DNA of 64,000 bases from Streptomyces iranensis (GCF_017874715.1 NZ_JAGGLR010000017.1:1-64000), one strand, 5' to 3'; numbered from the stretch's first letter, positions 1 through 8,141 are shown. The notes: generated from the letters alone by a model not told the origin. Translations and numbers: made by a program.

Positions 1-37
1 CAGCCCACTGCCCGTCAGAAAGATCCCCTCGTCCCAC
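1..37 (-). CDS. Transposase N-terminus, IS5-like (partial)
   Basis: Only the first dozen codons fall inside the window, read leftward from a GTG. The translation VGRGDLSDGQWA matches the usual start of Streptomyces IS5-family DDE transposases (compare MGRGDLTDxQW). No catalytic residues are visible and no inverted repeat could be proven, so family and start are inferred from the N-terminal motif alone. If correct, an insertion sequence abuts the MarR gene and the accessory region continues to the left. Confidence 0.4.
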   Translation of the reverse strand, partial: MGRGDLSDGQWA

Positions 38-100
38 ACCGAGATCATCACGATGCGGGACGAGGAACAGAGCCGACCTTCAAAACACGGCCTAGGCGAT

Positions 101-147
101 GGACGCCGTGTGACACCTCACCGAGGCGAGGCCGTCACACGGCGTCC
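101..147. terminator. Hairpin terminator downstream of the MarR gene
   Basis: GGACGCCGTGTGAC (101-114) pairs perfectly with GTCACACGGCGTCC (134-147) across a 19-nt loop. It lies just past the stop of the leftward MarR gene. There is no T-tract, as is common in Streptomyces, so it could act in either direction. Confidence 0.6.
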
Positions 148-186
148 GCGCACTCCATCCCGGGCAAGGGCCGACGCCCAACACCC

Positions 187-672
187 CTACGCCCCGCCCT
201 CCACGGGATAGGCGAACCGGGTCAGCAGATCCTTCAGCCGCTCGGCCTCATCGGACCCCAGCTCGCCGACCAGCCGCTCGGCCAGCGGCTCCGCCGCCAC
301 ATGGGCCGCGTCGAAGAGCTCAAGCCCCTGAGGCGTGATCTCCACCGCCCGCACCCGCCGGTCCCCCGGCACGGCCTTGCGCACAACCAGCCCCTTGCGC
401 TCCAGGTCGTCCACGACGCGCATGATCCCCGCCTTGTCCGACCCCGTCGCCGCCGCCAGGTCCCGCTGCACCGTGGGCCCGCAGTCGACCAGCACGATCA
501 GCACGGCGAAGTGCCGCAACTCGATGCCGAGCGGCCGAAGCGCCTCCGTCATCACCGCCGCCGCCCGCCAGTGCGCCCGACGCAGCAGCAAGCCGAGCGC
601 GAAGGGCGAGGTGTCCCCGGCACGGCCGGTCGCCCGCGAGGCGGTGGTGTGGTGAGGGAGGTCGGCGCTCAT
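187..672 (-). CDS. MarR family transcriptional regulator
   Basis: A 161-residue protein of normal MarR length, expected to bind DNA as a dimer and respond to small phenolic or oxidant ligands. The winged helix is at about residues 55-125, with VQRDLAAATGSDKAGIMRV as the recognition region and GDRRVRAVEITPQG as the wing. The start is the ATG at 672; no better upstream start was seen. It is a lone leftward gene with a perfect hairpin after it and a 16-bp near-palindrome 35 bp upstream, which suggests autoregulation. Its target gene is not evident, because the left neighbour is a transposase start. Confidence 0.88.
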   Translation of the reverse strand: MSADLPHHTTASRATGRAGDTSPFALGLLLRRAHWRAAAVMTEALRPLGIELRHFAVLIVLVDCGPTVQRDLAAATGSDKAGIMRVVDDLERKGLVVRKAVPGDRRVRAVEITPQGLELFDAAHVAAEPLAERLVGELGSDEAERLKDLLTRFAYPVEGGA

Positions 673-706
673 GGGGCCACGTTACCGCCATTCATTCGTT
701 CGATAC

Positions 707-722
707 GGTATCAATTGAAACC
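707..722. promoter_or_regulatory. Candidate MarR operator
   Basis: GGTATCAATTGAAACC is a 16-bp palindrome with a single mismatched base pair (WTCAATTGAW core). An overlapping GATACGGTATC palindrome lies at 702-712. The position, just upstream of the MarR start, fits an autoregulatory site. This is inference from symmetry and location only. Confidence 0.5.
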
Positions 723-855
723 AAATCCTCGTGGCCCCCAGCACAAGCACACGCCCTCGCGACCCGGTCCAACGGCAACTTCCGACCCGCCTGCCGGCCC
801 GCAGACTCCACACCGGGTAGCGCCCGGCCCCGGTCCATGCCGGGTCTCGTCCCGC

Positions 856-1647
856 TCAGGTGGCGGGTGGCGTGGTGCGGTCCTGTTCGCCGGGCAGGTG
901 GAGAGCCGTGATGCCGGTGAGGACGAGGTCGACCCCGGCGAGGAACTGCTCGCGGTCGTCGTGCTCGCGCATCTGGGCCGCGACGGCACGGATGAACGGG
1001 TAGTCGTCGGGGTCGAGCTCTCCCCATGCCTTCGACGCGGCGTCGAGGAACTCTTCGCGGTCCACGTCGGGCGCGAGGGTGCGGGCGCTCGCGGTGTTCG
1101 CGGCGTTCGCGGCGTTCGCGGCGTTCTGGCCGGTGGCGCCGAGGATGTAGTGCACCAGCGCCGAGGTCGCCGTGAACCAGTGACCCTCGGGCACGCCCAG
1201 CGCGCGGACCTGACGGCCGATGCCTTCGAAGATCTGCGGCGTCACCGACCCCCAGGGGCTGCGGGAGAGCTGGAGGGCGAGCTGCGTGGGGAGCCACGGA
1301 TGGTCCTCGATCGCGTCGAACAGGCCGAACGCGATGGCGCGGATCTTGTCCTGCGGCGAGTCCGGGGATTCGGCGGGCTTGGCCAGCTCGGCCGCCTCAG
1401 CGTGCGTCGCCGGTTCAACGGCCAGTGCGGCGGCGACTACCGCGCCGGTCGCGGCGTCGAGCAGCTCGTCCTTGTCCGCCACATGCCAATAGATCGCCCC
1501 GGGCCCGGTGGCGAGGCGCTCGGTCAGCGCCCGGAAGGTCAGCCCGCTCTCGCCGGCCGTGTCGAGCAGTTCGACGGCGGCCTCGACGATGCGCTCGCGG
1601 GAGAGCGCCTCTGTGCGCCGCTGTGACCGGCGTGTCCGTGGTGCCAT
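856..1647 (-). CDS. TetR family repressor, divergent from a flavin monooxygenase
   Basis: A 263-residue regulator read from the ATG at 1647. An in-frame extension of 37 codons runs into the operator array and is not used. The TetR helix-turn-helix is at about residues 35-60 (LTFRALTERLATGPGAIYWHV). The C-terminal ligand domain contains a NAANAANAAN run encoded by a 9-bp GCGTTCGCG repeat near 1093-1125. The gene is divergent from the FAD monooxygenase, and the 152-bp gap is packed with regularly spaced palindromes. It therefore most likely represses both genes and is released by the monooxygenase substrate. Confidence 0.9.
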   Translation of the reverse strand: MAPRTRRSQRRTEALSRERIVEAAVELLDTAGESGLTFRALTERLATGPGAIYWHVADKDELLDAATGAVVAAALAVEPATHAEAAELAKPAESPDSPQDKIRAIAFGLFDAIEDHPWLPTQLALQLSRSPWGSVTPQIFEGIGRQVRALGVPEGHWFTATSALVHYILGATGQNAANAANAANTASARTLAPDVDREEFLDAASKAWGELDPDDYPFIRAVAAQMREHDDREQFLAGVDLVLTGITALHLPGEQDRTTPPAT

Positions 1648-1666
1648 GCCGCCATTTTGACATAAT

Positions 1667-1736
1667 TGGAGCGTTGTTCCAACATGGAGCGACGTTCCAC
1701 TATGGAGCGGTGTTCCAATACTGGAATGGCATACCA
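1667..1736. promoter_or_regulatory. Array of four phased palindromes (TetR operators)
   Basis: Three 15-bp near-palindromes, TGGAGCGTTGTTCCA (1667-1681), TGGAGCGACGTTCCA (1685-1699) and TGGAGCGGTGTTCCA (1703-1717), repeat with an exact 18-bp period. A fourth, diverged copy TGGAATGGCATACCA follows at 1722-1736. They fill the gap between the divergent TetR and monooxygenase genes, so cooperative binding of TetR dimers is the simplest reading. Confidence 0.7.
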
Positions 1737-1799
1737 GCGAGGTCGGCCGGGCTGGCACCGGGCGGTCTCGATTCCGAAGGTTCCGAAGGAGTAGTCACG

Positions 1800-2942
1800 A
1801 TGCGCACTCCCGTCACGATCATCGGCGCCGGACTCGGCGGGCTCACGCTCGCCCGCGTCCTGCACGTCCACGGCTTCCCGGCCACTGTCTACGAGGCGGA
1901 GGCCTCCCCGATGGCGCGTCCGCAGGGCGGGATGCTCGACATCCACGACTACAACGGCCAACTGGCCGTGCGGGCCGCCGACCTGATGGACGGGTTCCGC
2001 GGCCTCGTTCTGGAGGGGCGCCAGGCGATGCGGGCCCTCGACCGGGAAGGGACCGTGCTGTTCGAGAAAGCCGACGACGGCACGGGCGGACGCCCCGAGG
2101 TGCAACGGGGCGAGTTGCGGCAGATGCTGCTCGACTCGCTCCCGGCCGGGACCGTCCGGTGGGGGCACAAGGTCAGCGGGGCGCGTGCCCTCGGTGAGGG
2201 CCGCCATGAGGTGACGTTCGCCGACGGCGGCACCGTCGTCACGAACCTGCTGGTCGGCGCGGACGGTGCGTGGTCACGGGTCCGGCCGCTGCTGTCCACC
2301 GCCATACCCGAGTACACCGGCCTGTCGTACGTCGAGACGTACCTGTACGACGCCGACACCCGGCACCCCGCCGCCGCCAAAGCGGTCGGCGGCGGGTCGA
2401 TGATGGCGCACGCGCCGGGCAGCGCGATCCACGCGCACCGGGAAAGCGGCGACACCCTGCACACCTACGTACTGCTCCCCAGGCCGCAGGACTGGTTCGC
2501 CGCCATCGACTTCACCGATGCCGCCGCGGCCACCGCGCGGATCGCGCGGGAATTCGACGGCTGGGCACCGGAGCTCATCGCGCTGATCACCGACGGCGAC
2601 ACCCCGCCGGTCCCGCGCCCCCACTACGCCCTGCCGATCGAGCACCGGTGGGACCGGGTGCCGGGGGTGACCCTGGTCGGCGACGCCGCCCATCTCACGG
2701 CCCCGAACGGCGAAGGCGCCAATCTGGCCATGCTCGACGGCGCCGAACTCGGCAAGGCCCTCGCCGCGCACCCCGACGACGTCGAGGCCGCGCTCGCCGA
2801 GTACGAGCGGACCATGTTCCCCCGCAGCGCCGAGGTCGCCGCCGAAGGTGTCGGCAGCGACGAGCTCATGTTCGGCGACGACGCGCCCCACGGCCTGGTC
2901 AGCGTGTTCAGCGAGTTCATCGGAAACGATCACGCCAAATGA
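1800..2942 (+). CDS. FAD-dependent monooxygenase, TetX/PHBH-like class A
   Basis: A 380-residue cytosolic flavoprotein predicted to hydroxylate an aromatic or polycyclic substrate using NAD(P)H and O2. The Rossmann motif IIGAGLGGLTLARVLHVHG opens the protein. The DG motif LLVGADGAWSRVR is at about residue 155, and the second FAD motif GDAAHLTAPNGEGANLAM is at about residue 300. The last two read as in Tet(X)-like enzymes. The ATG at 1800 follows GAAGGAG by 8 nt. Expression is probably controlled by the divergent TetR through the phased operators. A methyltransferase remnant starts 4 bp downstream, so the two were once an operon. The substrate cannot be told from the sequence. Confidence 0.88.
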   Translation: MRTPVTIIGAGLGGLTLARVLHVHGFPATVYEAEASPMARPQGGMLDIHDYNGQLAVRAADLMDGFRGLVLEGRQAMRALDREGTVLFEKADDGTGGRPEVQRGELRQMLLDSLPAGTVRWGHKVSGARALGEGRHEVTFADGGTVVTNLLVGADGAWSRVRPLLSTAIPEYTGLSYVETYLYDADTRHPAAAKAVGGGSMMAHAPGSAIHAHRESGDTLHTYVLLPRPQDWFAAIDFTDAAAATARIAREFDGWAPELIALITDGDTPPVPRPHYALPIEHRWDRVPGVTLVGDAAHLTAPNGEGANLAMLDGAELGKALAAHPDDVEAALAEYERTMFPRSAEVAAEGVGSDELMFGDDAPHGLVSVFSEFIGNDHAK

Positions 2943-2946
2943 CCCC

Positions 2947-3471
2947 GTGACCGCGGAAGCGTTCGGCCGCGGTCGCGCTCCGGACGGCCGGTCCGGCTAT
3001 GAGCTCCTGTGTGACCGGGTGACCGGGTGACCGGGTGACCGGGTGACCGGAAGCAGGCGCGTACTGGACCTCGCCTTCGCCGACGACAGCTTCGACGCCT
3101 GCGTTTCCCATATGGCGCTGATGCTGATGGGCGAGATCGAGCAGGTCGCGGCCGAGGTCGCCCGAGTGCCGTGTCCCGGAGGGGTTCTGGCGTGTGTGGT
3201 GGGGGGCGGGGCCGTCGGCGGCGAGTCGTACGACCGGTTCCTCGGGCTGCTGCGGAGGACGATCGATGAGGTGCCCGCCGCGCGGCGCATCCCCGCACTG
3301 GGCGACAGTAGGACGCGCAGCCGCGACGGGCTCGACGAAGTGCTCGGGCCGGCGGGCTTCGGCGCGGTGGGCTGGGAGACCGTTCCCATCGATCTGAGCG
3401 GCCAGGTGGAAGACGTATGGGCTGCCGTCTCCGGCCTGTATGACCTTGGCCCGCTCGATGGCGCGGCATAG
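2947..3471 (+). pseudogene. Broken class I SAM methyltransferase
   Basis: Starting at GTG 2947, the frame reads TAEAFGRGRAPDGRSGYELL, then CDRVTG and a stop at 3028 inside an 8-bp tandem repeat. From 3043 the same frame resumes as VTGSRRVLDL followed directly by AFADDSFDACVSHMALMLM. Two lesions are visible. The GTGACCGG repeat has five copies where two would give a continuous reading DRVTGSRRVLDL. The SAM-binding core (GxGxG through the motif II acid) is missing between VLDL and AFADD. The protein cannot bind SAM as read. It probably once tailored the product of the upstream monooxygenase. Confidence 0.75.
3011..3050 (+). repeat. 8-bp tandem repeat GTGACCGG x5
   Basis: Five perfect head-to-tail copies of GTGACCGG lie inside the methyltransferase remnant. 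The three extra copies total 24 bp and keep the frame, but they introduce an in-frame TGA at 3028-3030. Confidence 0.9.
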
Positions 3472-3496
3472 CCGCGCCGCCGGGCGGAGGAGTCAT

Positions 3497-3664
3497 ATGA
3501 AGCGTATCGTCGTATGCGGACCTTCGGAGGGGTGGCTGTCCCTCTGCGCCGCCCTCGATATCGGGACCGGCAGGCGGAGCATCTGGCGTGTTGCCGACCA
3601 GACTTCCGGATCCCGGCGGCATCTGGACAATTTTCCGGCTTCGGCCAATTCCTCAACTGGTTAA
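3497..3664 (+). CDS. Possible 55-residue ORF, unrecognised
   Basis: A GGAGGAG sequence sits 5 nt upstream of the ATG at 3497, the best ribosome-binding site in the gap between the methyltransferase remnant and the lectin. The product (MKRIVVCGPSEGWLSLCAAL...) matches no family I know, and its second half looks unlike a folded protein. It could be a leader ORF or the start of another decayed gene. Confidence 0.25.
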   Translation: MKRIVVCGPSEGWLSLCAALDIGTGRRSIWRVADQTSGSRRHLDNFPASANSSTG

Positions 3665-3710
3665 CCCTGTCGCCATGCGGACAGTCACCAAGTCACCAGA
3701 GAGGTCAGGG

Positions 3711-4814
3711 ATGGTCATGGCTACGATAAGCAGCGTCCGGTACGTTTCCCCCTTCTCCTGGGTCGCTCTCAATACGAACGAGGCGCTGGAGGTCTTCGCC
3801 CGCGGTTCCGACGGCACCCTTCAGCACAACTGGCAGACGGCCCCCAGCCGCAACGAATGGTCGGGGTGGTCCTCGCTCGGCGGCAGTCTGGAAAGCGACC
3901 CGGTCGTGGCCACGAACCTCGATGGCCGAATGGAGGCTTTCATCCGCGACACCGACGGCGCTATCCGGCACGCCTGGCAAACCACCCCTCACAGCGGCTC
4001 ATGGTCGAGTTGGGGATCGCTCGGCGGCTTCGGCGACAGCAGACCGGCGGGCACCCCGACCGTCGCCAGGAACTTCGATGGCCGACTGGAGGTTTTCGTC
4101 CGCGCCTCGGACGGTTCCGTCCAGCACGTCTGGCAAACCGCCCCGAACAATGGATGGGAACGCGAGTGGAAAGCTCTCTTTGACGACCAAGTGATAGGCG
4201 ACGTGGCCGTCATACCGGACGCCGATGGCCGACTGGAGGCTTTCGCCCGCGCATACTCATACGAAGGGGCGCTCACCGTTCTGCATGCCTATCAGCGTCC
4301 CCACGTCAGCGGATGGGCCTTCGGCCAGCTCGAAGGCACCCCGCAGGGTGACCCGACCGCCGTCTTGAACACCTCCGGCCAGCAGGAGGTCTTCGCCATC
4401 GGTCCGGACGACTCCGTCGAGCACATCTGGCAGACCAAACCCGGTAACGGCTGGGCCCCGGGCTGGCGGTCGATCGGCGGCGACACTCCGGTAGGCACCC
4501 CTGCCATCGGCGTGAACCCCGATGGCCGACTGGATGTCTTCGCCCGTCAGGAAGGCGGCACCCTCGAGCACAAGTGGCAGACCAACCCCGCCCCCGACGG
4601 CAAATGGTCCTCCTCTTGGGTATCGCTCTACAGCGGCAGCCCGCTCCTGATCGGCGACCCGGTGGTCGCCTCGAACGCCGATGGCCGCCTGGAGGTCTTC
4701 GCCCTCTTCGGCGACGGCACCATCAGGTGCGCCTGGCAGAATGTCGCGGGCAACGACAACGACTGGTCGGCCTGGCATTCCCTCGGCGTACCCGAAAGCT
4801 CGCAGGGTGGGTGA
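3711..4814 (+). CDS. PLL-like seven-bladed beta-propeller lectin
   Basis: A 367-residue protein made almost entirely of seven repeats of about 50 residues. Each repeat carries L-E-V-F-A-R, then a DG turn, H-x-W-Q-T, a W-x-x-W-x-S-L-G segment and a closing N-x-D-G-R. This is the pattern of Photorhabdus lectin PLL and related fucose-binding propellers. Repeat 4 is the most diverged (AYSYEGALTVLHAYQRPH). No signal peptide or membrane segment is visible, so secretion would need another route. The ATG at 3711 has AGAGAGG 6 nt upstream; an alternative ATG is at 3717. A perfect hairpin follows. Glycan binding is known for the family; the ligand here is unknown. Confidence 0.82.
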   Translation: MVMATISSVRYVSPFSWVALNTNEALEVFARGSDGTLQHNWQTAPSRNEWSGWSSLGGSLESDPVVATNLDGRMEAFIRDTDGAIRHAWQTTPHSGSWSSWGSLGGFGDSRPAGTPTVARNFDGRLEVFVRASDGSVQHVWQTAPNNGWEREWKALFDDQVIGDVAVIPDADGRLEAFARAYSYEGALTVLHAYQRPHVSGWAFGQLEGTPQGDPTAVLNTSGQQEVFAIGPDDSVEHIWQTKPGNGWAPGWRSIGGDTPVGTPAIGVNPDGRLDVFARQEGGTLEHKWQTNPAPDGKWSSSWVSLYSGSPLLIGDPVVASNADGRLEVFALFGDGTIRCAWQNVAGNDNDWSAWHSLGVPESSQGG

Positions 4815-4872
4815 GCCCGAGGCCCTGCGCTGAGGGGCCGCCGTGAAGAGTACGTTGCTCGCATTGCCCGCG

Positions 4873-4905
4873 TTGCCCGCGCGTCGGCGAATGACGCGCG
4901 GGCAA
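4873..4905. terminator. Convergent terminator between lectin and cupin genes
   Basis: TTGCCCGCGCGTC pairs perfectly with GACGCGCGGGCAA around a 7-nt loop. It is placed between two converging genes, so it can serve both. Confidence 0.75.
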
Positions 4906-4949
4906 GGCCATGTGGCGATTACTCCCTACTCCCCCATTCCCTTACTCCT

Positions 4950-5471
4950 CTACTCCCCCTCGGCTTCGAAATCCTCCACGAAGTAGCTGTCGTGCCGGAT
5001 CCGAAAGCGCTTGAGTTCCTCGCCACCGCGCTGCGACATCTCCGCGACCCGCTCGAAGTATTCCTCGCGTGGAGCGCCCGGGGAGAAGAGCAGGAGCATG
5101 GACATGGGCTCGTCGGTCACATTCTTGAAGGCGTGCAGTCCGCCGACCGGTACATACAGGAAATCGCCCTCGCGGCCCGTGACCCACCTCTCGCCGTTGA
5201 AGAGCTCCAGCTCGCCGGAGAGAATGTAGAAGGACTCCGACATCGCCTTGTGGAAGTGCGTCTTCGCTCCGGCGGCCCGCGCACCCAACTCCAGCTTGTA
5301 CAGGCCGAATTCACCACCCGTCGACTCATTCGTGGCGAGGTAGTGCGTAGAGCTGCCGCCGGGCGAGGAGATGTCGGGCGGGGTACGGGCCGGGCGAAAG
5401 GCCGCGTTCACCTCGCCCTTGTCACCGTGGTAGCGGGGCTCCGGGTATTCGAGGAATTCCGGGTACGACAT
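4950..5471 (-). CDS. Cupin-domain protein
   Basis: A 173-residue single-domain cupin. The first cupin motif is seen around residues 70-95 as THFHKAMSESFYILSGELEL and the second as GDFLYVPVGGLHAFKN near residue 115, with the His and Glu metal ligands kept. The ATG at 5471 is preceded by AGAGGAG at suitable spacing; an upstream ATG adds 11 codons with no clear site. It is likely a metal-binding dioxygenase, isomerase or sensor, but cupin function cannot be read from motifs. It stands alone, convergent with the lectin gene. Confidence 0.85.
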   Translation of the reverse strand: MSYPEFLEYPEPRYHGDKGEVNAAFRPARTPPDISSPGGSSTHYLATNESTGGEFGLYKLELGARAAGAKTHFHKAMSESFYILSGELELFNGERWVTGREGDFLYVPVGGLHAFKNVTDEPMSMLLLFSPGAPREEYFERVAEMSQRGGEELKRFRIRHDSYFVEDFEAEGE

Positions 5472-5846
5472 GATGCGCTCCTCTTCGCAGGTCTCCACCA
5501 GCATGGTGGCTCCCGCCTCGGGAACGCGGCATCGGACCCACGAACGATCTCGGGTCGGCCCGAGCGGAGGGCTGCGGACCTAGGACGCGCTACGATCGCC
5601 ATCGGACGTTCCACCGTCGCCGCGTTCGCCCTGCGGCTGGCCGTGGATGTGGACCACGACCTCAACTCCGGGTGGTGGGACTGGGACGACGAGAGGCCAC
5701 CGCTCGGCGAAAACGCCTTTTGCGGATGGACGACGGGGCCTGCTTCTACGGGTCCAGAGAACCCAGCACAGTGAGCCGTTGAGCCCTGCCGCCACCGTCA
5801 ACATAAATGTTGAGACGAGACCGGACCGAGCCCATAGGGTCCACCC
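5472..5846. other. Intergenic stretch with a possible protein relic
   Basis: No convincing gene. On the plus strand about 5640-5774 encodes VDVDHDLNSGWWDWDDERPP and then a stop. That sequence has protein-like composition but no start, domain or ribosome-binding site, so it may be a relic. The right end carries the promoter region of the cold-shock-like gene. Confidence 0.35.
5798..5813. promoter_or_regulatory. Palindrome upstream of the cold-shock-like gene
   Basis: TCAACAT-AA-ATGTTGA has perfect 7-bp arms and unusually low GC for this genome. It lies 33 bp before the ATG and just upstream of CATAGGGT, a possible -10 region. This suggests an operator overlapping the promoter. Confidence 0.45.
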
Positions 5847-6077
5847 ATGGTGATTGCGACTGTCCGCGAGTGGAGCGATGAGGAGGGGTGGGGCGTGCTC
5901 GATTCCCCCGAGACTCCCGGCGGCTGCTTCGGCCACTTCTCCGACATTCAGGTGACCGGATACCGCACGCTGTCGCCCGGACAGCAGGTGGACCTCACAT
6001 GGGAAGCCCCCGGCTTCAAACAGGACGGGTACGACTACCGCGCGATCAGCATCGTGCCCCGGCCCGCCGACCGCTGA
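5847..6077 (+). CDS. Cold-shock-domain-like protein
   Basis: A 76-residue protein with the single OB-fold pattern of actinobacterial CspA relatives: REWSDEEGWGVLDSPETPGG, then CFGHFSDI and a closing VDLTWEAPG. The WGV..FGHF positions correspond to RNP1 and RNP2. This variant class has Trp where CspA has Phe and is often annotated as a cold-shock protein. It would bind single-stranded nucleic acid in the cytosol. The ATG at 5847 is the only sensible start. A palindrome and a -10-like CATAGGGT lie immediately upstream. Confidence 0.78.
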   Translation: MVIATVREWSDEEGWGVLDSPETPGGCFGHFSDIQVTGYRTLSPGQQVDLTWEAPGFKQDGYDYRAISIVPRPADR

Positions 6078-6133
6078 CTCGCCCACGGGCCACGGGCCAC
6101 GGGCCACGGAATGCCGACAAGCCGGATCGGGTG

Positions 6134-7198
6134 TCAGCGGCGGGTTTCGATCTTCAGATCGCCTTGGGTCACATTGCGGATGTGGTCACTGGCGAGCAGC
6201 CCGTGCGGGGCGCCGAGTTCGATCGCGCTGGCCTCGTCGAGGCGGGCCGGTTGGGAGGCGGTGAAGTCGACCTCCAGGGCACCCAGATTGCTCTCCAGCT
6301 GCGCGGGGATGCGTGCGCCGATGATCGGTGCTGTCACGCTCGGGTTCCGCAGGGTCCAGGCCAGCCCGACCTGGGCGGGTGTGTGGCCCAGTTCCGTGGC
6401 GACCTCCTTCAGCACATCAGCGATGGCGAGGTTACGTTCGGTGAGCGTGCCCAAGGTGAAGTTGAAGCTCTTGCGGGTGCCGTCGCCTGATGCGACGTTC
6501 GTCGCGGTCAGGTCGTCGTGGCTGTACTTGCCGGTGAGCACCCCGCCGGCCAGCGGTGAATACGGGACCACGCCCAGCCCCATCTCGCGTGCCATGGGGA
6601 TCAGGTCACGTTCCCCGGTGCGCTCGATCAGGTTGTATTCGATCTGCAGCGCGACCAGCGGCGACCAGCCGCGCAGGTCGGCGATCGCCTGCATGCGCGA
6701 CACCTGCCAGGCCGGGGCGTTGGAGATCGCCACGTACAGGACCTTGCCCTGCCGGACCAGATCGTCCATGCCGCGCAGGATCTCCTCGACCGGCGTCGTG
6801 AAATCCCACACGTGCAGATAGAGCAGATCGATGTAGTCCGTATTCAGCTGTCGCAGGCTGGCTTTCACCGACGCGAACAGGCTCTTGCGGTGCGGTCCTC
6901 CGGAATTCGGATCGCCGGGCCGGCGCAGCGTCGAGTACTTCGTTGCCAGCACCAGGCTTTCGCGGTTGTCGCGGGTGAATTCACCCAGCATGCGCTCGGA
7001 GCTGCCATTGGTGTAGGTGGTGACGGTGTCGATGAAATTGCCGCCGCGCTCGACGTAGCTGTCGAACAGCTTGCGCGCCTCGTCCCGCTCGGCGCCCCAG
7101 CCCCACTCGGTGCCGAAGGTCGCCGCGCCCAGCGCCAGCGGTGAGACCCGTAGCCCGGAGCGGCCCAGCAGCCGCTAGGTGTCGAGGGTGAGCGACAT
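6134..7198 (-). pseudogene. Aldo/keto reductase with an amber codon at position 8
   Basis: From the ATG at 7198, with AGGAGG at ideal spacing, the frame reads MSLTLDT, a TAG stop at 7177-7175, then RLLGRSGLRVSPLALGAATF. It continues unbroken as a full aldo/keto reductase of about 355 codons. The catalytic Asp region (NFIDTVTTYTNG), Lys (LVLATKYS) and His (LLYLHVWD) motifs are present. Relatives normally have Tyr at codon 8 (SLTLDTYRLLG), so TAC to TAG is the likely change. The next ATG, at 6991, would lose the first strands of the barrel. It is divergent from an MmyB-type regulator that may control it. Confidence 0.8.
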
Positions 7199-7254
7199 CG
7201 TGTCCTCCTGAAGTTCCTGGGAACACCAGTCCTACCCTGACTGTTGGATCGAAC

Positions 7255-8091
7255 ATGACGACCCGCACCGTGGACGCGACACAGGAGCTGGCCGCGTTTT
7301 TGCGGACCCGGCGCGAACGCCTGAACCCGGACGATTTCGGCCTGCCGTCGCGTCGGCAGTCCCGGCGGACCCCGGGGCTGCGCCGCGAAGAGGTAGCCGA
7401 ACTGGCCGGGGTCAGCATCGACTACGTCGTGCGGCTGGAACAGGGCCGCGGGCTGCGGCCCTCAGCGGACGTGGTGGAGGCGCTGTCCCGGGCGCTGCGC
7501 CTGGGCCCCGACGAGCGCGTCTACCTCTTCGACCTGGCCCAGCAGCGGCGCCCCCGCAACGCCGACAGCCCCGCCACCACCGCGGTGCCGCCGCTGGCTC
7601 AGCTGGTCGCCGACCTGTCGCCGCTGCCGGCCATGCTGATGAACCACCGCTACGACATCCTGGCCTGGAACGGCGAAATGGCGAGGCTGCTCCTGGATTT
7701 CGGCACCCTCCCGCCGTCGCAGCGCAATTCGATGTGGCTGTGCCTGATGCATCCGCGGATACGCGAGTTCTATGTCGACCGTGAACTCGTCGTGCGGCAG
7801 GGGATCGCCCATCTGCGTGCCGCGTGGGCCGCGCATCCGGAGGACAAGGCGCTGACCGACCTCATCACCGAATTCACCACTCATGACGAGGAATTCGCGC
7901 GCTTGTGGGCCGAGCGAGACGTCAAGGTCAACGGCCGCGGACACAAGGTGATACGGCATCCTGACGTCGGTGTGCTCGCACTGCGATTCGAAGTACTGAT
8001 GCCACTTCAAGATCCGGACCAGCGGTTGCTGATCTACCGTGCCGCGGACGATGAGAGCCAGTCGGCATTGAACCGGTTGTACGCACGGTGA
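7255..8091 (+). CDS. XRE regulator with MmyB-like ligand domain
   Basis: A 278-residue regulator. The N-terminal helix-turn-helix (about residues 8-75) contains RRTPGLRREEVAELAGVSID and YVVRLEQGRGLRPS, the signature of the MmyB/XRE group. The C-terminal PAS-like ligand domain (about 105-270) has LPAMLMNHRYDILAWN and FTTHDEEFARLWAERDV. Regulators of this group commonly sit divergent from short-chain or aldo/keto reductase genes and repress them, as the arrangement here suggests. The start is the ATG at 7255, 57 bp from the reductase start. The gene is intact although its presumed target is broken. Confidence 0.9.
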   Translation: MTTRTVDATQELAAFLRTRRERLNPDDFGLPSRRQSRRTPGLRREEVAELAGVSIDYVVRLEQGRGLRPSADVVEALSRALRLGPDERVYLFDLAQQRRPRNADSPATTAVPPLAQLVADLSPLPAMLMNHRYDILAWNGEMARLLLDFGTLPPSQRNSMWLCLMHPRIREFYVDRELVVRQGIAHLRAAWAAHPEDKALTDLITEFTTHDEEFARLWAERDVKVNGRGHKVIRHPDVGVLALRFEVLMPLQDPDQRLLIYRAADDESQSALNRLYAR

Positions 8092-8141
8092 TGTCGAATC
8101 GTCCATTCGCGCACTGAGTCGAGCCGACGTTCCGGCGTATT

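Noticed and set aside
5640..5774. Gene in the gap between cupin and cold-shock-like genes
   Set aside because: A short protein-like segment has no start, domain or ribosome-binding site. It is noted only as a possible relic.
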